A stretch of 64,000 nucleotides of DNA from Rahnella woolbedingensis (lineage in GTDB: Bacteria; Pseudomonadota; Gammaproteobacteria; Enterobacterales; Enterobacteriaceae): NCBI RefSeq assembly GCF_003602095.1, contig NZ_RAHH01000010.1:62001-126000 (forward strand), given 5' to 3'. Every line of letters starts with the position of its first letter. The stretch's first letter is position 1. Below are positions 44,686-56,040 of the stretch, one piece after another. The notes beneath the pieces are model-generated. The model saw only the letters and a program-made list of their open reading frames with translations. It was not told the origin of the DNA and did no database searches. A program made the position numbers and the translations under genes.

Positions 44686-45750
44686 TCAGACCGTTTCGTT
44701 CAGTGATTCATCTGGCCAGACGTGCACCACGGCTTTCACCAGCGTCGCCAGCGGTATCGCAAAGAACACGCCCCAGAATCCCCAAAGGCCGCCAAAGACC
44801 ACCACCGCCAGAATAATGACCAGCGGATGCAGGTTCACCGCCTCTGAGAACAACAGCGGCACTATCACGTTGCCATCCAGACCCTGAACGACCAGATAGG
44901 CGACGATCAGCGTCCAGAAATCTGCACCGAGTCCCCACTGGAACATCGCCACAATCACCACCGGAATAGTCACCAGCATCGCGCCGATATAGGGGATCAG
45001 CACCGACACGCCAACCAGCACCGCCATCAGCAGCGAATAACGCATGTCCATCACCACAAACACCAGATAAGTCGCGATACCGACGATGATCATCTCCAGC
45101 ACTTTTCCGCGAATATAATTAGTGATCTGCTGATTCATCTCCTCCCAGACCTGCCCTGCCAGCCCGCGGTCTCGCGGCAAAATACGGCGGACGGCGTTGA
45201 GCATTTGCTCTTTATCCTTGAGCAGGAAGAACACCATCATTGGCACCAGAATCAGGTAAATCGCCAGCGTCAGTAAGCCGACCAGCGACGCCAGTGAATA
45301 TTTCACCACCGATTCGCCAAGACCAGATAATTTACTGCGCATGTTTTCAGCCATCATATCGATGATACCGGCATCGACCAGCGCCGGATAACGCTTGGGT
45401 AAGGTGGCCGCAAAATCGTAAAAACGGTTAAGCATACTGGGTAAATCTGTCATCAGATTCACACCTTGCTGCCAGGTGACAGGCGCAACAACGAAGATAC
45501 CTAACATCAGAATACCGGCAAAAAGGATCAGTACCACGCTCACGGAAAGCGTGCGCGAAAGCCCGAGATGTTGCAGCCGGACGGTTGGCCATTCCAGTAA
45601 ATACGCCAGAACAATCGCCACCAGAAGCGGAGCAAGAATGCCATTGAGGAAATAAAGAATACAAAAACCCGCAACCAGGATGGCCAGCAGGGCGATGGCC
45701 TGCGGGTCAGTAAAGCGACGGCGATACCACTGTAATAACATGTCCAACAT
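44686..45750 (-). CDS. perM: AI-2E family transporter PerM
   Basis: A 354-residue permease of the PerM/AI-2E exporter family, with eight hydrophobic segments (IALLAILVAGFCILYFLNGI; SVSVVLILFAGILMLGIFVV; YSLLMAVLVGVSVLIPYIGA). The conserved SVLIPYIGAMLVTIP and LDGNVIVPLLFSEAVNLHP are seen. It is divergent from bepA. The carried substrate is not known for PerM. Confidence 0.92.
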   Translation of the reverse strand: MLDMLLQWYRRRFTDPQAIALLAILVAGFCILYFLNGILAPLLVAIVLAYLLEWPTVRLQHLGLSRTLSVSVVLILFAGILMLGIFVVAPVTWQQGVNLMTDLPSMLNRFYDFAATLPKRYPALVDAGIIDMMAENMRSKLSGLGESVVKYSLASLVGLLTLAIYLILVPMMVFFLLKDKEQMLNAVRRILPRDRGLAGQVWEEMNQQITNYIRGKVLEMIIVGIATYLVFVVMDMRYSLLMAVLVGVSVLIPYIGAMLVTIPVVIVAMFQWGLGADFWTLIVAYLVVQGLDGNVIVPLLFSEAVNLHPLVIILAVVVFGGLWGFWGVFFAIPLATLVKAVVHVWPDESLNETV

Positions 45751-46004
45751 CAGATAACGCTCCTGTAATTTCCCGGCCTGACGAGTTTGCGCTGTTCGTT
45801 CCCTGCGCGCTCAGACACAAGTAACTATCTTCAAAATTCGTTGTCACACAACTGTAGCTGCACAGTATTTTAAACTCTCACGAGGATAGCTACTATAGAG
45901 AGCGGCGCAAAGAAAAGCGCCACAAAATAACGGTCTGCAATGCAGTTCATGGAAGAAAGGCTTTAAAAGCTTATTAGTAACGCGGTTAACTCATTGGGAA
46001 GCAA

Positions 46005-47540
46005 ATGTTTATGGTAATGCGGTTGAAAAAAACGGTGATTGCCCTGTGTCTGGGCAGCCTGTTTGCTGGCAGTATTCTGCCGGCAGGCGCTGATGACAGC
46101 TCATTCTGGTCAAAGCCAGTGAGTTCTGCCAAAACCAGTTCACCTTTGGCACCGCCGGTGAGCGACCAGTTACCGGACATCGGCACCACAGCCGGTGGCA
46201 CGCTGAGTATTAATCAGGAATTGCAGATGGGCGATTTTTACGTCCGTCAGATGCGCGCCAGCACGCCGTTAATCAACGATCCGTTGCTCAATCAATACAT
46301 CAACGAGCTGGGGCAACGTCTGGTCGCTCACGCTTATTCCGTTCGTACCCCTTTTCACTTTTTCATCGTCAATAACGATGAGCTGAACGCCTTCGCTTTC
46401 TTCGGCGGCAACGTGGTGATCCACTCCTCCCTGTTCCGCTATACCGATAATGAAAGCCAGCTGGCTTCGGTTATGGCGCACGAAATTTCCCATGTGACCC
46501 AGCGCCATCTGGCGCGTGCGATGGAAGATCAGCAGCGTAATGCGCCGCTGACCTGGGTCGGCGCACTGGGCTCGATTCTTCTGGCGATGGCCAGCCCGCA
46601 AATGGGGATGGCGGCGCTGACCGGTACGCTGGCGGGAACGCAACAAGGGATGATCAGCTTTACGCAGGGCAATGAACAGGAAGCTGACCGTATCGGCATT
46701 CAGGTGCTGCAGCGCTCCGGTTTTGATCCGCAGGCCATGCCCGCGTTCCTGCAAAAACTCGCCGACCAGGCAACCTATTCGACCCGTCCGCCGGAAATGC
46801 TGCTGACGCATCCCCTGCCGGACAGCCGTCTGGCCGATATCCGTAACCGCGCGAACCAGATGCCGCACCCGATTGTGCAATCGTCACAAGATTACACCAT
46901 GGCAAAAGTGCGCATATTGGGGATGTACGGTTCCGATAGTTTTCCGCTCTCCGATGACTATTTACTGAAACTGAGCAACGGCAATATCCGTGAGCAACTG
47001 GCGGCAAAATACGGTCATGCGCTGCAATTCTACAAAGCCAAAAAATACGATCAGGCACGTGCGATCCTCGATCCGCTGCTGGCACAAAATCCCGGTAATG
47101 AATGGTTACTGGATTTAGCGACCGATACCGATATCGACAGCAAACGTGCACCGCAGGCCATCGCACGTCTGGAACAGGCGGGCGCGGCGACCAGTTCTAA
47201 CGCCGTACTGCAACTCAACCTGGCCAACGCCTACCTCGAAGGGGCGAAACCGGCCAATGCCATGAAGATCCTCAACCGCTATACTTTCAATTATCCGGGC
47301 GACCCGAATGGCTGGGATTTATTATCTCAGGCCGCCGCCGCGCAGGGTTTACGCGCGCAGGAACTGGCCGCCAGAGCCGAAAGCATGGCGTTAATCGGCC
47401 GTCTGGATCAGGCGATTGAAATGCTGAGCAACGCCAGCGCATTACAAAAATTAGGCAGTCTGGAACAGGCCAGATATGACGCACGCATCGACCAGCTTCG
47501 TCAGTTACAGGGGCGATTCCGTCAGTATCAGAAAGGCTGA
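46005..47540 (+). CDS. bepA: Beta-barrel assembly-enhancing protease BepA
   Basis: A 511-residue periplasmic M48 peptidase and chaperone for LptD assembly. The signal peptide ([23 protein letters not shown]) ends near residue 29. The zinc site is [17 protein letters not shown] (HExxH), with the third ligand in [11 protein letters not shown]. The last third has tetratricopeptide repeats ([20 protein letters not shown]). GGGAAG lies before the first ATG; an ATG at 46017 is possible. arsC follows by 27 bases. Confidence 0.95.
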   Translation: MFMVMRLKKTVIALCLGSLFAGSILPAGADDSSFWSKPVSSAKTSSPLAPPVSDQLPDIGTTAGGTLSINQELQMGDFYVRQMRASTPLINDPLLNQYINELGQRLVAHAYSVRTPFHFFIVNNDELNAFAFFGGNVVIHSSLFRYTDNESQLASVMAHEISHVTQRHLARAMEDQQRNAPLTWVGALGSILLAMASPQMGMAALTGTLAGTQQGMISFTQGNEQEADRIGIQVLQRSGFDPQAMPAFLQKLADQATYSTRPPEMLLTHPLPDSRLADIRNRANQMPHPIVQSSQDYTMAKVRILGMYGSDSFPLSDDYLLKLSNGNIREQLAAKYGHALQFYKAKKYDQARAILDPLLAQNPGNEWLLDLATDTDIDSKRAPQAIARLEQAGAATSSNAVLQLNLANAYLEGAKPANAMKILNRYTFNYPGDPNGWDLLSQAAAAQGLRAQELAARAESMALIGRLDQAIEMLSNASALQKLGSLEQARYDARIDQLRQLQGRFRQYQKG

Positions 47541-47567
47541 TTTCAGCACAAGAATGGAGAAATTTTA

Positions 47568-47924
47568 ATGCCGCATGATGTCGCGATTTACCACAACCCG
47601 GCTTGTTCTAAAAGCCGTGAGACCCTGAAGTTACTGGAAGCAGAAGGCATTGAGCCGCAAGTGATTTTGTATCTGGAAACGCAGCCTTCGGTGGATAAGC
47701 TGAAAGAACTGATCAGTTTGTTGGGCTTTAGCTCGGCGCGGGAACTGATGCGAAAAGGTGAACAGATTTACAAGGATCTGAACCTGAAGGATACCAGCCT
47801 GAGCGAGGAACAACTGCTACAGGCGATGGCTGAACATCCGCGGCTGATTGAACGCCCGATTGTGGTCGCCAACGGCAAAGCGCGATTAGGGCGTCCGCCG
47901 GAACAGGTCACAGAGATTTTATAA
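47568..47924 (+). CDS. arsC: Arsenate reductase, glutaredoxin type
   Basis: A 118-residue ArsC (YfgD type). The catalytic Cys is in YHNPACSKSRETLKL (about 12), and the arginines in LMRKGEQIY and ERPIVVANGKARLGRP match the arsenate pocket. It follows bepA as in E. coli and lacks arsR or arsB partners, so it may act in general redox metabolism. Confidence 0.9.
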   Translation: MPHDVAIYHNPACSKSRETLKLLEAEGIEPQVILYLETQPSVDKLKELISLLGFSSARELMRKGEQIYKDLNLKDTSLSEEQLLQAMAEHPRLIERPIVVANGKARLGRPPEQVTEIL

Positions 47925-47987
47925 CTCCGCCGTCACATTCGGGTTCGGTTCACGAACCCGGCTGTCCCTTCCGGTTACAGCCTTCAG

Positions 47988-48689
47988 TTACAGCCCGAGA
48001 ATTTCTTTCACAAACGGGATAGTCAGTTTGCGCTGCGCAGTAATAGATGCGCGATCCAGCTGATCCAGAGTCATAAACAGCGTACGCATTTCCCTGTCCA
48101 GACGTTTCAACAGGAAACGGCCCACGTCTTCCGGCAGTTCAAAACCACGCAGTTTGGCGCGCAGCTGCAATGCCTGAAGTTTTTCTTCGTCAGAAAGAGG
48201 CTGAAGTTTATAGATTTGACCCCAGTCGAGACGGGAAGCCAGATCCGGCAGGCTGAGATTCAGCTGACGCGGAGGACGATCGCCGGTAATAAACAGACGC
48301 GTGCGACCGGTTTCAAGAATGCGGTTATAAAGATGAAAAACCGCGGCTTCCCATTCATCATCACCGGCAATGCCTTCGATATTATCGATACACACCAGCG
48401 CCAGATGCTCCATGCCGTCCAGAACTTCCGGCACGAAATAAGCCCGCTTGTCTAAGGGTACGTACCCCACCGCTTCTCCGCGCTGCGATAATTCTGCGCA
48501 GGCTGCGTGTAACAGATGGCTGCGGCCGCCGCCTTCGCGTGACCAGAAATATATATAGGTGCCGTGTTCCTGATGCAATGCGCTCTGAATGGCAGATAGC
48601 AGAGAAGGGTTTTCCCCCGGATAAAAACTGGCAAAGGTTTCATCATCGGGTAGATAAAGTGGCAGGGAAAGCTGTGCCGGCGTATTCAG
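47988..48689 (-). CDS. hda: DnaA regulatory inactivator Hda
   Basis: A 233-residue AAA+ protein that promotes hydrolysis of DnaA-bound ATP with the clamp. The clamp-binding peptide (QLSLPLYLP) is at the N-terminus, then a Walker A variant ([15 protein letters not shown]) and [16 protein letters not shown] place the start at a CTG (48689) with GAGG a few bases before, the start proposed for E. coli Hda; GTG at 48695 is an alternative. It lies behind upp-uraA, as in E. coli. Confidence 0.93.
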   Translation of the reverse strand: MNTPAQLSLPLYLPDDETFASFYPGENPSLLSAIQSALHQEHGTYIYFWSREGGGRSHLLHAACAELSQRGEAVGYVPLDKRAYFVPEVLDGMEHLALVCIDNIEGIAGDDEWEAAVFHLYNRILETGRTRLFITGDRPPRQLNLSLPDLASRLDWGQIYKLQPLSDEEKLQALQLRAKLRGFELPEDVGRFLLKRLDREMRTLFMTLDQLDRASITAQRKLTIPFVKEILGL

Positions 48690-48859
48690 AAGCACCTCAA
48701 CCGAAGCGGCATGAAGACCGCAGATGTTGTCACGTCAATAAAAGGAACTGCCGAATTCTAGCAAGGATCCGTTGTGAAATGAACTGTGTGCGGTGCGAAC
48801 GCTTGCGATCCGAGCACCTGACCGGTAAGCGGCTGCCTGCCGGTCAGGAATGATCATGA

Positions 48860-50152
48860 TCAGACTGGCGGATTTTCCCGCTCATCTTCAACGTCAATGA
48901 TCTGTTCTTCGCCGCGGAAAATCTCGATGACTTTGAACAACAGGCTCAGGAAGATGCCGACGATCGTCGCCAGCGCCATGCCTTTCAGCTCAGCAGCACC
49001 GATGTGGATCTTCGCACCGCTGACGCCGATGATAAGGATCACCGCAGTCAGGATCAGGTTCTGCGCTTTGTTGTAATCGACTTTCGATTCAATCAGCACG
49101 CGGATACCTGAAGCACCAATCACGCCGTAAAGCAGCAGTGAAACGCCGCCCATCACCGGAACCGGTACTGCCTGAATAGCCGCCGCCAGTTTCCCGATAC
49201 AGGAAAGCAGAATAGCCAGAATAGCCGCGCCGCCGATGACCCAGGTACTGTAAACCTTGGTGATCGCCATCACGCCGATGTTTTCGCCATACGTAGTGTT
49301 CGGCGTAGAACCGAAGAAACCGGACAATACGGTCGACAGACCATTCGCCAGCATCGAACGGTGCAGGCCCGGATCACGCAGCAAATCTTTCTTCACGATA
49401 TTGGCCGTGACAACCAGATGCCCGACGTGCTCAGCGATGACCACCAGCGCCGCAGGCAGGATCGTGAGGATAGCGACCCATTCAAAACGCGGCGTATAGA
49501 AGGTTGGCAGCGCAAACCAGTGCGCATTGGCGATGGCAGAAACATCGACCACGCCCATAAAGAACGACAGCGCGTAGCCCACCAGCACGCCGATGAGGAT
49601 CGGGATAATCGCCAGGAAACCGCGGAATAATACGGATCCCAGAATCGTCACCGACAGCGTCACCAGAGAAATGGTGATGGTAGTGGTATCTACCGGTGCG
49701 CCATCCGCAGGCAGTAATCCGGCCATATTCGCCGCCACACCCGCCAGCTCCAGCCCGATAACAGCCACAATTGCGCCCATCGCCGCGGGCGGGAACATCA
49801 CGTTAATCCAGCCAATTCCGGCTTTCTTAACAATCAGCGCCACCAGACAGAACAGCACGCCGCAGGCAATAAATCCGCCGAGCGCCACTTCATACCCCAT
49901 CGGCAACAGCAAAAGCACCGGAGAAATAAACGCGAAGCTTGAACCGAGGTATGCCGGTATTTTCCCCTTACAGACAAATAAATACAGCAAAGTCCCTATG
50001 CCATTGAACAGCAGCACCGTCGCCGGGTTTATCTTGAACAGAATGGGAACCAGAACGGTGGCACCAAACATGGCAAACAGATGCTGGAAACTCAGGGGGA
50101 TTGTCTGCAGCAATGGCGGACGTTCGCTTACCCCGATGACACGACGGGTCAT
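48860..50152 (-). CDS. uraA: Uracil permease UraA
   Basis: A 430-residue proton-uracil symporter of the NAT/NCS2 family with 14 helices. Conserved acids lie in VIAEHVGHLVVTANI (Glu about 241) and in the NTTYGENIGVMAITKVYS motif (Glu about 290). The start MTRRVIGVSERPPLLQTIPL is standard. It follows upp by 99 bases with a terminator between. Confidence 0.96.
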   Translation of the reverse strand: MTRRVIGVSERPPLLQTIPLSFQHLFAMFGATVLVPILFKINPATVLLFNGIGTLLYLFVCKGKIPAYLGSSFAFISPVLLLLPMGYEVALGGFIACGVLFCLVALIVKKAGIGWINVMFPPAAMGAIVAVIGLELAGVAANMAGLLPADGAPVDTTTITISLVTLSVTILGSVLFRGFLAIIPILIGVLVGYALSFFMGVVDVSAIANAHWFALPTFYTPRFEWVAILTILPAALVVIAEHVGHLVVTANIVKKDLLRDPGLHRSMLANGLSTVLSGFFGSTPNTTYGENIGVMAITKVYSTWVIGGAAILAILLSCIGKLAAAIQAVPVPVMGGVSLLLYGVIGASGIRVLIESKVDYNKAQNLILTAVILIIGVSGAKIHIGAAELKGMALATIVGIFLSLLFKVIEIFRGEEQIIDVEDERENPPV

Positions 50153-50211
50153 GAATGTGATCCTCTTAAAGGTGTGATGTTGTGTTGTGTATGACGTGCA
50201 AAAAAAACTCC

Positions 50212-50240
50212 AAAAAAAAGCCGACTGCTTAGTCGGCTTA
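50212..50240 (-). terminator. Terminator/attenuator between upp and uraA
   Basis: AAGCCGACT (50219-50227) pairs with AGTCGGCTT (50231-50239), loop GCT, followed by eight U on the minus strand. It would allow separate control of uraA. Confidence 0.9.
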
Positions 50241-50251
50241 TTGCTTGCTGC

Positions 50252-50878
50252 TTACTTGGTACCAAATATCTTGTCGCCCGCATCGCCGAGCCCCGGGATG
50301 ATGTAGCCTTTCTCATTGAGTCCTTGATCCACCGAGGCGGTATAGAGCTCAACGTCCGGGTGCGCGGCTTCAAGAGCGGCGATCCCTTCCGGAGCGGCAA
50401 CCAGCACCAGCACTTTAATGCTCTGGCAGCCGGCTTTTTTCAGCAGGTCGATGGTGGCAATCATAGAACCACCGGTGGCCAGCATCGGGTCAACGACCAG
50501 CGCCAGACGTTCTTCGATGTTAGAAACCAGCTTCTGGAAATACGGCACAGGCTTAAGGGTTTCTTCATCACGGTACACGCCGACGACGCTGATACGCGCG
50601 CTCGGAACGTGTTCCAGTACGCCTTCCATCATGCCCAGACCGGCACGCAGGATAGGGACTACGGTAATTTTCTTGCCTTTGATCTGTTCGATTTCCACCG
50701 GGCCATTCCAGCCTTCGATGGTCACTTTTTCAGTTTCTAAATCGGCAGTTGCTTCATAGGTCAGCAGACTTCCCACCTCAGAAGCCAGTTCGCGAAAACG
50801 TTTCGTGCTGATGTCGTTCTCACGCATCAGGCCCAGCTTGTGTTTCACCAGCGGGTGTTTCACCTCGACGATCTTCAT
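50252..50878 (-). CDS. upp: Uracil phosphoribosyltransferase Upp
   Basis: A 208-residue enzyme that makes UMP from uracil and [22 protein letters not shown] is the PRPP loop and [15 protein letters not shown] the flexible loop; [18 protein letters not shown] ends the protein. It leads the upp-uraA-hda order and is divergent from purM. Confidence 0.97.
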   Translation of the reverse strand: MKIVEVKHPLVKHKLGLMRENDISTKRFRELASEVGSLLTYEATADLETEKVTIEGWNGPVEIEQIKGKKITVVPILRAGLGMMEGVLEHVPSARISVVGVYRDEETLKPVPYFQKLVSNIEERLALVVDPMLATGGSMIATIDLLKKAGCQSIKVLVLVAAPEGIAALEAAHPDVELYTASVDQGLNEKGYIIPGLGDAGDKIFGTK

Positions 50879-51030
50879 TGTTTATTCTCCTAAGGTGGTT
50901 GAGCTGCAAAAAAAAATCGCGAGATTATAACGCCATTTTTTTTCAACGCCATATCAAATAGCCTGATCCAGATCATTAGGAACCCGGTTAGAGTATAGAC
51001 AGCCTGAAAATCATCATCGAATAAGGCGCT

Positions 51031-51045
51031 CGCAAACGTTTGCTT
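51031..51045. promoter_or_regulatory. PurR operator upstream of purM
   Basis: CGCAAACGTTTGCTT is a near-perfect PurR box (consensus ACGCAAACGTTTGCGT), about 66 bases before the purM start and inside the divergent upp-purM region. Purine repression of purMN is expected. Confidence 0.85.
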
Positions 51046-51110
51046 CCACTGTTAGAATTGCCGCGCTTTATTCTTCAACCACCAACCCAAACCGCCGTGG
51101 GGACTTCGCA

Positions 51111-52148
51111 GTGACCGACAAAACCTCTCTCAGCTATAAAGACGCAGGCGTAGATATCGATGCCGGTAACGCATTGGTAGACCGCATTAAAGGTGTAGTA
51201 AAACAGACCCGTCGCCCGGAAGTCATGGGTGGATTGGGCGGTTTTGGTGCTCTCTGCGCGCTGCCGCAAAAATATCGTGAACCCGTGCTGGTTTCGGGTA
51301 CCGACGGCGTTGGCACCAAGCTGCGTCTGGCGATGGATTTAAAGCGCCACGATACTATCGGTATCGACCTGGTCGCGATGTGCGTCAACGATTTGATTGT
51401 TCAGGGCGCTGAACCGCTGTTCTTCCTCGACTATTACGCCACCGGCAAACTGGACGTCGATATCGCCGCCAGTGTGATCACCGGAATTGCAGAAGGCTGT
51501 AAACAGTCTGGCTGCGCGTTAGTCGGCGGCGAAACCGCTGAAATGCCGGGCATGTACCACGGCGAAGATTACGACGTCGCCGGATTCTGCGTTGGCGTGG
51601 TGGAAAAATCAGAAATTATCGACGGCAGCAAAGTGGCTGACGGCGATGTGCTGATCGGCCTCGCCGCCAGTGGCCCGCACTCGAATGGTTATTCTCTGGT
51701 GCGCAAAATTCTGGAAGTCAGCAAAACTGACCCGGAAACCACCACACTGGCAGGCAAGTCTCTGGCCGATCACCTGCTGGCACCGACCAAAATTTACGTG
51801 AAGTCGATCCTCAATCTGATCGAAAACGTGGAAGTTCACGGCATCGTTCACCTGACCGGTGGCGGCTTCTGGGAAAACATTCCGCGCGTGCTGCCGGAAA
51901 ATACTCAGGTCATCATCGAAGAAGCCAGCTGGCAATGGCCGGACGTCTTCACCTGGTTGCAGACTACCGGTAACGTCAGCCGTCACGAAATGTACCGCAC
52001 CTTTAACTGTGGCGTGGGCATGGTTGTTGCACTTCCGGCTGAGCTTGCCGACCAGGCCATTGCGTTGCTGAATGACAATGGTGAAAAAGCGTGGAAAATT
52101 GGCTATGTTAAGGCCTCTGACTCCGCTGAGCGCGTCGTTATCGGGTAA
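51111..52148 (+). CDS. purM: Phosphoribosylformylglycinamidine cyclo-ligase PurM
   Basis: AIR synthetase (345 aa). It starts with GTG at 51111 ([15 protein letters not shown]). [16 protein letters not shown] is the ATP loop, [20 protein letters not shown] and [14 protein letters not shown] are conserved. The PurR box lies upstream; purN follows by 45 bases. Confidence 0.97.
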   Translation: MTDKTSLSYKDAGVDIDAGNALVDRIKGVVKQTRRPEVMGGLGGFGALCALPQKYREPVLVSGTDGVGTKLRLAMDLKRHDTIGIDLVAMCVNDLIVQGAEPLFFLDYYATGKLDVDIAASVITGIAEGCKQSGCALVGGETAEMPGMYHGEDYDVAGFCVGVVEKSEIIDGSKVADGDVLIGLAASGPHSNGYSLVRKILEVSKTDPETTTLAGKSLADHLLAPTKIYVKSILNLIENVEVHGIVHLTGGGFWENIPRVLPENTQVIIEEASWQWPDVFTWLQTTGNVSRHEMYRTFNCGVGMVVALPAELADQAIALLNDNGEKAWKIGYVKASDSAERVVIG

Positions 52149-52193
52149 GCAGGCGTCAGCTCACTTTTTTCACTGAAGACGACAGGTAGCGAT

Positions 52194-52832
52194 ATGAAAA
52201 GGATTGTGGTTCTGGTATCGGGCGAGGGAAGCAATTTACAGGCCCTGATCGATGCCTGCCAGCAGGGACGAATCAACGCAAAAATCAGTGCAGTCTTCAG
52301 TAATAAAGCGGCCGCATACGGGCTTGAAAGAGCCCGTTTAGCGGATATTCCGGCCCATGCGCTGGATGTCAAAGCCTATGAAGATCGCACCGCCTTTGAC
52401 GTTGCGCTGGCCGATGCTATTGAGACTTTCCAGCCCGATTTAGTGGTGCTCGCCGGTTACATGCGTATTCTGAGCGCAGAATTCGTTCAGCGATTTGCGG
52501 GACGCATGATCAACATCCACCCTTCCCTGTTGCCGAAATATCCGGGTTTACATACTCACCGTCAGGCGATTGAAAATCAGGATGCTGAACACGGTACCTC
52601 CGTGCACTTCGTGACGGAAGAACTCGACGGCGGCCCGGTTATTTTGCAGGCCAAAGTGCCGGTTTTTGCTGACGATACGCAAGAAGATTTGGTTGCCCGC
52701 GTGCAAACGCAGGAGCACAACATTTATCCGCTGGTGGTCGGCTGGTTCGCTGACGAACGTTTGTCACTGAAAAACGGTCAGGCAGTCCTCGATGATAATC
52801 CGCTGTCTGTGCAGGGTTACGCCGAAGATTAA
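52194..52832 (+). CDS. purN: Phosphoribosylglycinamide formyltransferase PurN
   Basis: A 212-residue GAR transformylase using 10-formyl-THF. SGEGSNLQALIDAC, MINIHPSLLPKYPGLHTHR (His and Asn of the active site) and HFVTEELDGGPVILQAKV (Asp) are visible. It is the second gene of purMN and is followed by a terminator. Confidence 0.97.
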   Translation: MKRIVVLVSGEGSNLQALIDACQQGRINAKISAVFSNKAAAYGLERARLADIPAHALDVKAYEDRTAFDVALADAIETFQPDLVVLAGYMRILSAEFVQRFAGRMINIHPSLLPKYPGLHTHRQAIENQDAEHGTSVHFVTEELDGGPVILQAKVPVFADDTQEDLVARVQTQEHNIYPLVVGWFADERLSLKNGQAVLDDNPLSVQGYAED

Positions 52833-52858
52833 GCTGCATACGCGCAAAGATTTCACTA

Positions 52859-52884
52859 CAAACCGGCCACGCGCCGGTTTTTTA
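52859..52884 (+). terminator. Terminator after purN
   Basis: AACCGGC (52861-52867) pairs with GCCGGTT (52873-52879), then T run. Confidence 0.9.
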
Positions 52885-53052
52885 TTTTCCGCTATTTGAC
52901 ATTTGTTTACATTTCACCCGATATAATGCACATCCCGGCGCACGTTTAAACGTCGTTTGTACGCCGACCTTCATCTGAAACACGGTTGTTTCAGACCTCA
53001 TATTTACGAAGGTTACCCTCATAAAACGGCTTTTATAGTTGAGGAACACCCC

Positions 53053-53628
53053 ATGTTTAGCAATAACAACGTCAGATTACGTCCACTGGAAAAGGACGAC
53101 CTGTCGTTTGTTCATCGTCTTGATAATAACGCCAGCATCATGCGTTACTGGTTTGAAGAACCTTACGAGGCTTTCGTCGAACTGACCGACTTGTATCACA
53201 AACATATCCACGACCAGAGCGAACGTCGCTTTATCATTGAATTCCAGGGCGGGCCGGTTGGCTTAGTGGAGCTGGTTGAAATTAATCACATCCACCGCCG
53301 TGCGGAGTTTCAGATAATCATTGACCCGCAGCATCAGGGCAAAGGTTTCGCCGGTGATGCCGTCCGTTTGGCAATGGATTATGCCTTCTCGGTTCTGAAC
53401 CTCTACAAACTGTATTTAATCGTCGATAAAGAGAACAAAAAGGCGATCCATATTTACAGCAAATTAGGGTTCGAGCTGGAAGGAGAACTGAAGCAGGAAT
53501 TCTTTGTGAATGGTGAATACCGCAGCGCTATCCGCATGTGTATTTTCCAGCCACAATTCCTGGCGAAGTACAAAACCAAACCGGTTCAGGCCAAACCTGA
53601 ATCACTGATTGGCGCCAGCGCGGTTTAA
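53053..53628 (+). CDS. speG: Spermidine N1-acetyltransferase SpeG
   Basis: A 191-residue GNAT enzyme that detoxifies spermidine with acetyl-CoA. [20 protein letters not shown] begins it, and [20 protein letters not shown] holds the acetyl-CoA loop; [19 protein letters not shown] is typical. The start at 53053 has GAGGAAC 7 bases before; the frame is open to 52957. It sits between purN and ppk, unlike E. coli. Confidence 0.95.
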   Translation: MFSNNNVRLRPLEKDDLSFVHRLDNNASIMRYWFEEPYEAFVELTDLYHKHIHDQSERRFIIEFQGGPVGLVELVEINHIHRRAEFQIIIDPQHQGKGFAGDAVRLAMDYAFSVLNLYKLYLIVDKENKKAIHIYSKLGFELEGELKQEFFVNGEYRSAIRMCIFQPQFLAKYKTKPVQAKPESLIGASAV

Positions 53629-53948
53629 TTTTACGCGGTAAAAATCACTCAATAAATTACCGGTGAGGGGGAGATGAACTCCTTCACCGCAAAGACTTTT
53701 CCCACCTTTTTCTCTCATTTGTTCCCCTGATATAAACTCTCCTGAAATCATCCCCAGTTATGTTGGACTTTCCTGTCAATCTTTCGCAATATTGATAGTA
53801 GACACTAGGCCCCTCTCACTGACGACTTTCTGTTGCGCTGATTTTAACAATAGCCCGCAACACGAAGAATAGGCTGAGCTAAATTGCGGTGTTTTCGGGC
53901 AAATTTGCCTGTATGGGCCAGGTTGCAAGCCAAATGAACGGAGTGAAA
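53629..53948. other. Intergenic region upstream of ppk
   Basis: About 320 bases without a gene. CTGTCAATCTTTCGCAATATTG (53774-53795) has a partial resemblance to a Pho box, which would suit ppk, but the match is weak. No hairpin with a clear T run was found. Confidence 0.3.
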
Positions 53949-56018
53949 ATGGGTCAGGAAAAGCTTTATATCGAGAAAGAACTAAGCTGGCTGTCCTTCA
54001 ATGAGCGCGTGTTGCAGGAAGCGGCAGACAAAAGTAATCCCCTGATCGAACGGATGCGTTTCTTAGGGATCTATTCCAATAATCTGGATGAGTTTTATAA
54101 AGTCCGTTTTGCCGATTTAAAGCGACGGATCCTCATCAGTGAAGAACAAGGCTTTCTGGGCGCATCACGCCATTTGCTGAAAAAAATTCAGGCAAAAGTT
54201 CTGCGTATTGATCAGGAATTTGACAGCCTTTACAACGACTTGCTGCTCGAAATGGCACGTAATCAGATCTTCCTGATTAACGAACGACAGGTTTCTGAAA
54301 ACCAGCAAGCCTGGTTGCGCCAGTATTTCAAACATCACCTGCGTCAGCACATCACACCGATTTTGATTAATCACGACACCAATCTGGTGCAGTTCCTTAA
54401 AGACGATTACACCTATCTGGCGGTTGAAATCATCCGTGGCGAAGAAATTCACTATGCGCTGCTGGAAATTCCTTCCGATAAAGTGCCGCGTTTCGTCAAT
54501 CTGCCGCCGGAAGCGCCACGTCGCCGTAAACCGATGATCCTGCTGGATAACATTCTGCGTTATTGTCTGGATGATATTTTCAAAGGCTTCTTTGATTACG
54601 ATGCACTGAATGCCTATTCGATGAAAATGACCCGTGATGCCGAATACGATCTGGTCACAGAGATGGAATCGAGCCTGCTGGAACTGATGTCATCGAGCCT
54701 GAAACAGCGTCTGACCGCCGAACCGGTACGCTTTGTATATCAGCGCGATATGCCCAATGAAATGGTGGAACTGCTGCGCGGCAAGCTGGGCATCTCCAAT
54801 TATGATTCCGTGATTGCCGGTGGCCGCTACCATAACTTCAAAGATTTCATCGGTTTCCCGAACGTCGGTAAAGCCAATCTGGTCAACCGTCCGCTGCCAC
54901 GTCTGCGCCATTTATGGTTCGATAAATTCCGTAACGGCTTCGCGGCGATCCGCGAGCAGGACGTGCTGCTGTATTATCCGTACCACACGTTTGAACACGT
55001 GCTGGAACTGCTGCGTCAGGCGTCGTTCGATCCGAACGTTTTATCCATAAAAATCAATATTTACCGTGTTGCGAAAGATTCACGCATCATCGAATCGATG
55101 ATCCACGCTGCGCATAACGGCAAGAAAGTGACGGTCGTCGTCGAACTTCAGGCACGCTTCGATGAGGAAGCTAACATTCACTGGGCGAAACGTCTGACAG
55201 AAGCCGGTGTACACGTTATTTTCTCTGCGCCGGGCCTGAAAATTCACGCAAAACTCTTTCTTATTTCCCGCCGCGAAGGCGATGAAATTGTCCGCTATGC
55301 TCATATTGGGACCGGCAACTTTAATGAGAAAACCGCCCGCCTTTATACCGACTATTCGCTGCTCACCGCCGATGCCCGCATCACCAACGAAGTCCGCCGG
55401 GTATTCAACTTTATTGAGAACCCGTACCGGCCGGTCTCTTTCGAGCATCTGATGGTGTCGCCGCAAAACTCGCGCGACATGCTGTATCGCCTGATCGACA
55501 AAGAAATTGCTAACGTACAGGCAGGTGGCACAGGCAGAATTACGCTTAAAATCAATAATCTGGTAGATAAAGGCCTGATTGACCGCCTTTACGTCGCGTC
55601 TAACGTCGGGGTGAAAATCCGTCTGCTGATCCGCGGCATGTGTTCGCTGGTACCGAATTTACCGGGCTTTAGCGAAAACATTCAGGTCACCAGTATTATT
55701 GACCGCTATCTTGAGCACGACCGTGTTTATGTCTTTGAAAATGGTGGCGATACCAAAGTATTCCTGTCTTCTGCTGACTGGATGACCCGCAATATCGATT
55801 ACCGAATTGAGGTTGCTGTCGCCCTGCTCGATCCACGCCTTAAACAGCGCGTTCTGGATATTCTCGAACTCCTGTTTAATGACACGGTAAAAGCCAGAGT
55901 GATTGATAAAGAACTGAGCAACCGGTATGTTCCACGCGGAAATCGTCGCAAGGTGCGTGCACAGCTGGCGATTTACGAATATCTGAAAGATCTGGAACAA
56001 CAAAGTCAGCAAGCCTGA
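53949..56018 (+). CDS. ppk: Polyphosphate kinase Ppk1
   Basis: A 689-residue membrane-associated kinase that makes polyphosphate from ATP; E. coli's is 688. [18 protein letters not shown] opens the N-domain, [16 protein letters not shown] contains the autophosphorylated His of the first PLD-like site and [20 protein letters not shown] the second. The start at 53949 has GGAG 6 bases before it; the ORF extends to 53889 without support. ppx follows by 22 bases. Confidence 0.97.
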   Translation: MGQEKLYIEKELSWLSFNERVLQEAADKSNPLIERMRFLGIYSNNLDEFYKVRFADLKRRILISEEQGFLGASRHLLKKIQAKVLRIDQEFDSLYNDLLLEMARNQIFLINERQVSENQQAWLRQYFKHHLRQHITPILINHDTNLVQFLKDDYTYLAVEIIRGEEIHYALLEIPSDKVPRFVNLPPEAPRRRKPMILLDNILRYCLDDIFKGFFDYDALNAYSMKMTRDAEYDLVTEMESSLLELMSSSLKQRLTAEPVRFVYQRDMPNEMVELLRGKLGISNYDSVIAGGRYHNFKDFIGFPNVGKANLVNRPLPRLRHLWFDKFRNGFAAIREQDVLLYYPYHTFEHVLELLRQASFDPNVLSIKINIYRVAKDSRIIESMIHAAHNGKKVTVVVELQARFDEEANIHWAKRLTEAGVHVIFSAPGLKIHAKLFLISRREGDEIVRYAHIGTGNFNEKTARLYTDYSLLTADARITNEVRRVFNFIENPYRPVSFEHLMVSPQNSRDMLYRLIDKEIANVQAGGTGRITLKINNLVDKGLIDRLYVASNVGVKIRLLIRGMCSLVPNLPGFSENIQVTSIIDRYLEHDRVYVFENGGDTKVFLSSADWMTRNIDYRIEVAVALLDPRLKQRVLDILELLFNDTVKARVIDKELSNRYVPRGNRRKVRAQLAIYEYLKDLEQQSQQA

Positions 56019-56040
56019 TCCTCTGGAGCGCTACATAACT

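Noticed and set aside
50950-50985. FNR-like TGATCCAGATCA near upp
   Set aside because: It lacks the outer TT and AA of the consensus and has no known link to upp or purM.
52957-53052. Upstream extension of speG
   Set aside because: SpeG proteins start at the MFSNNNVR position, which has GAGGAAC before it.
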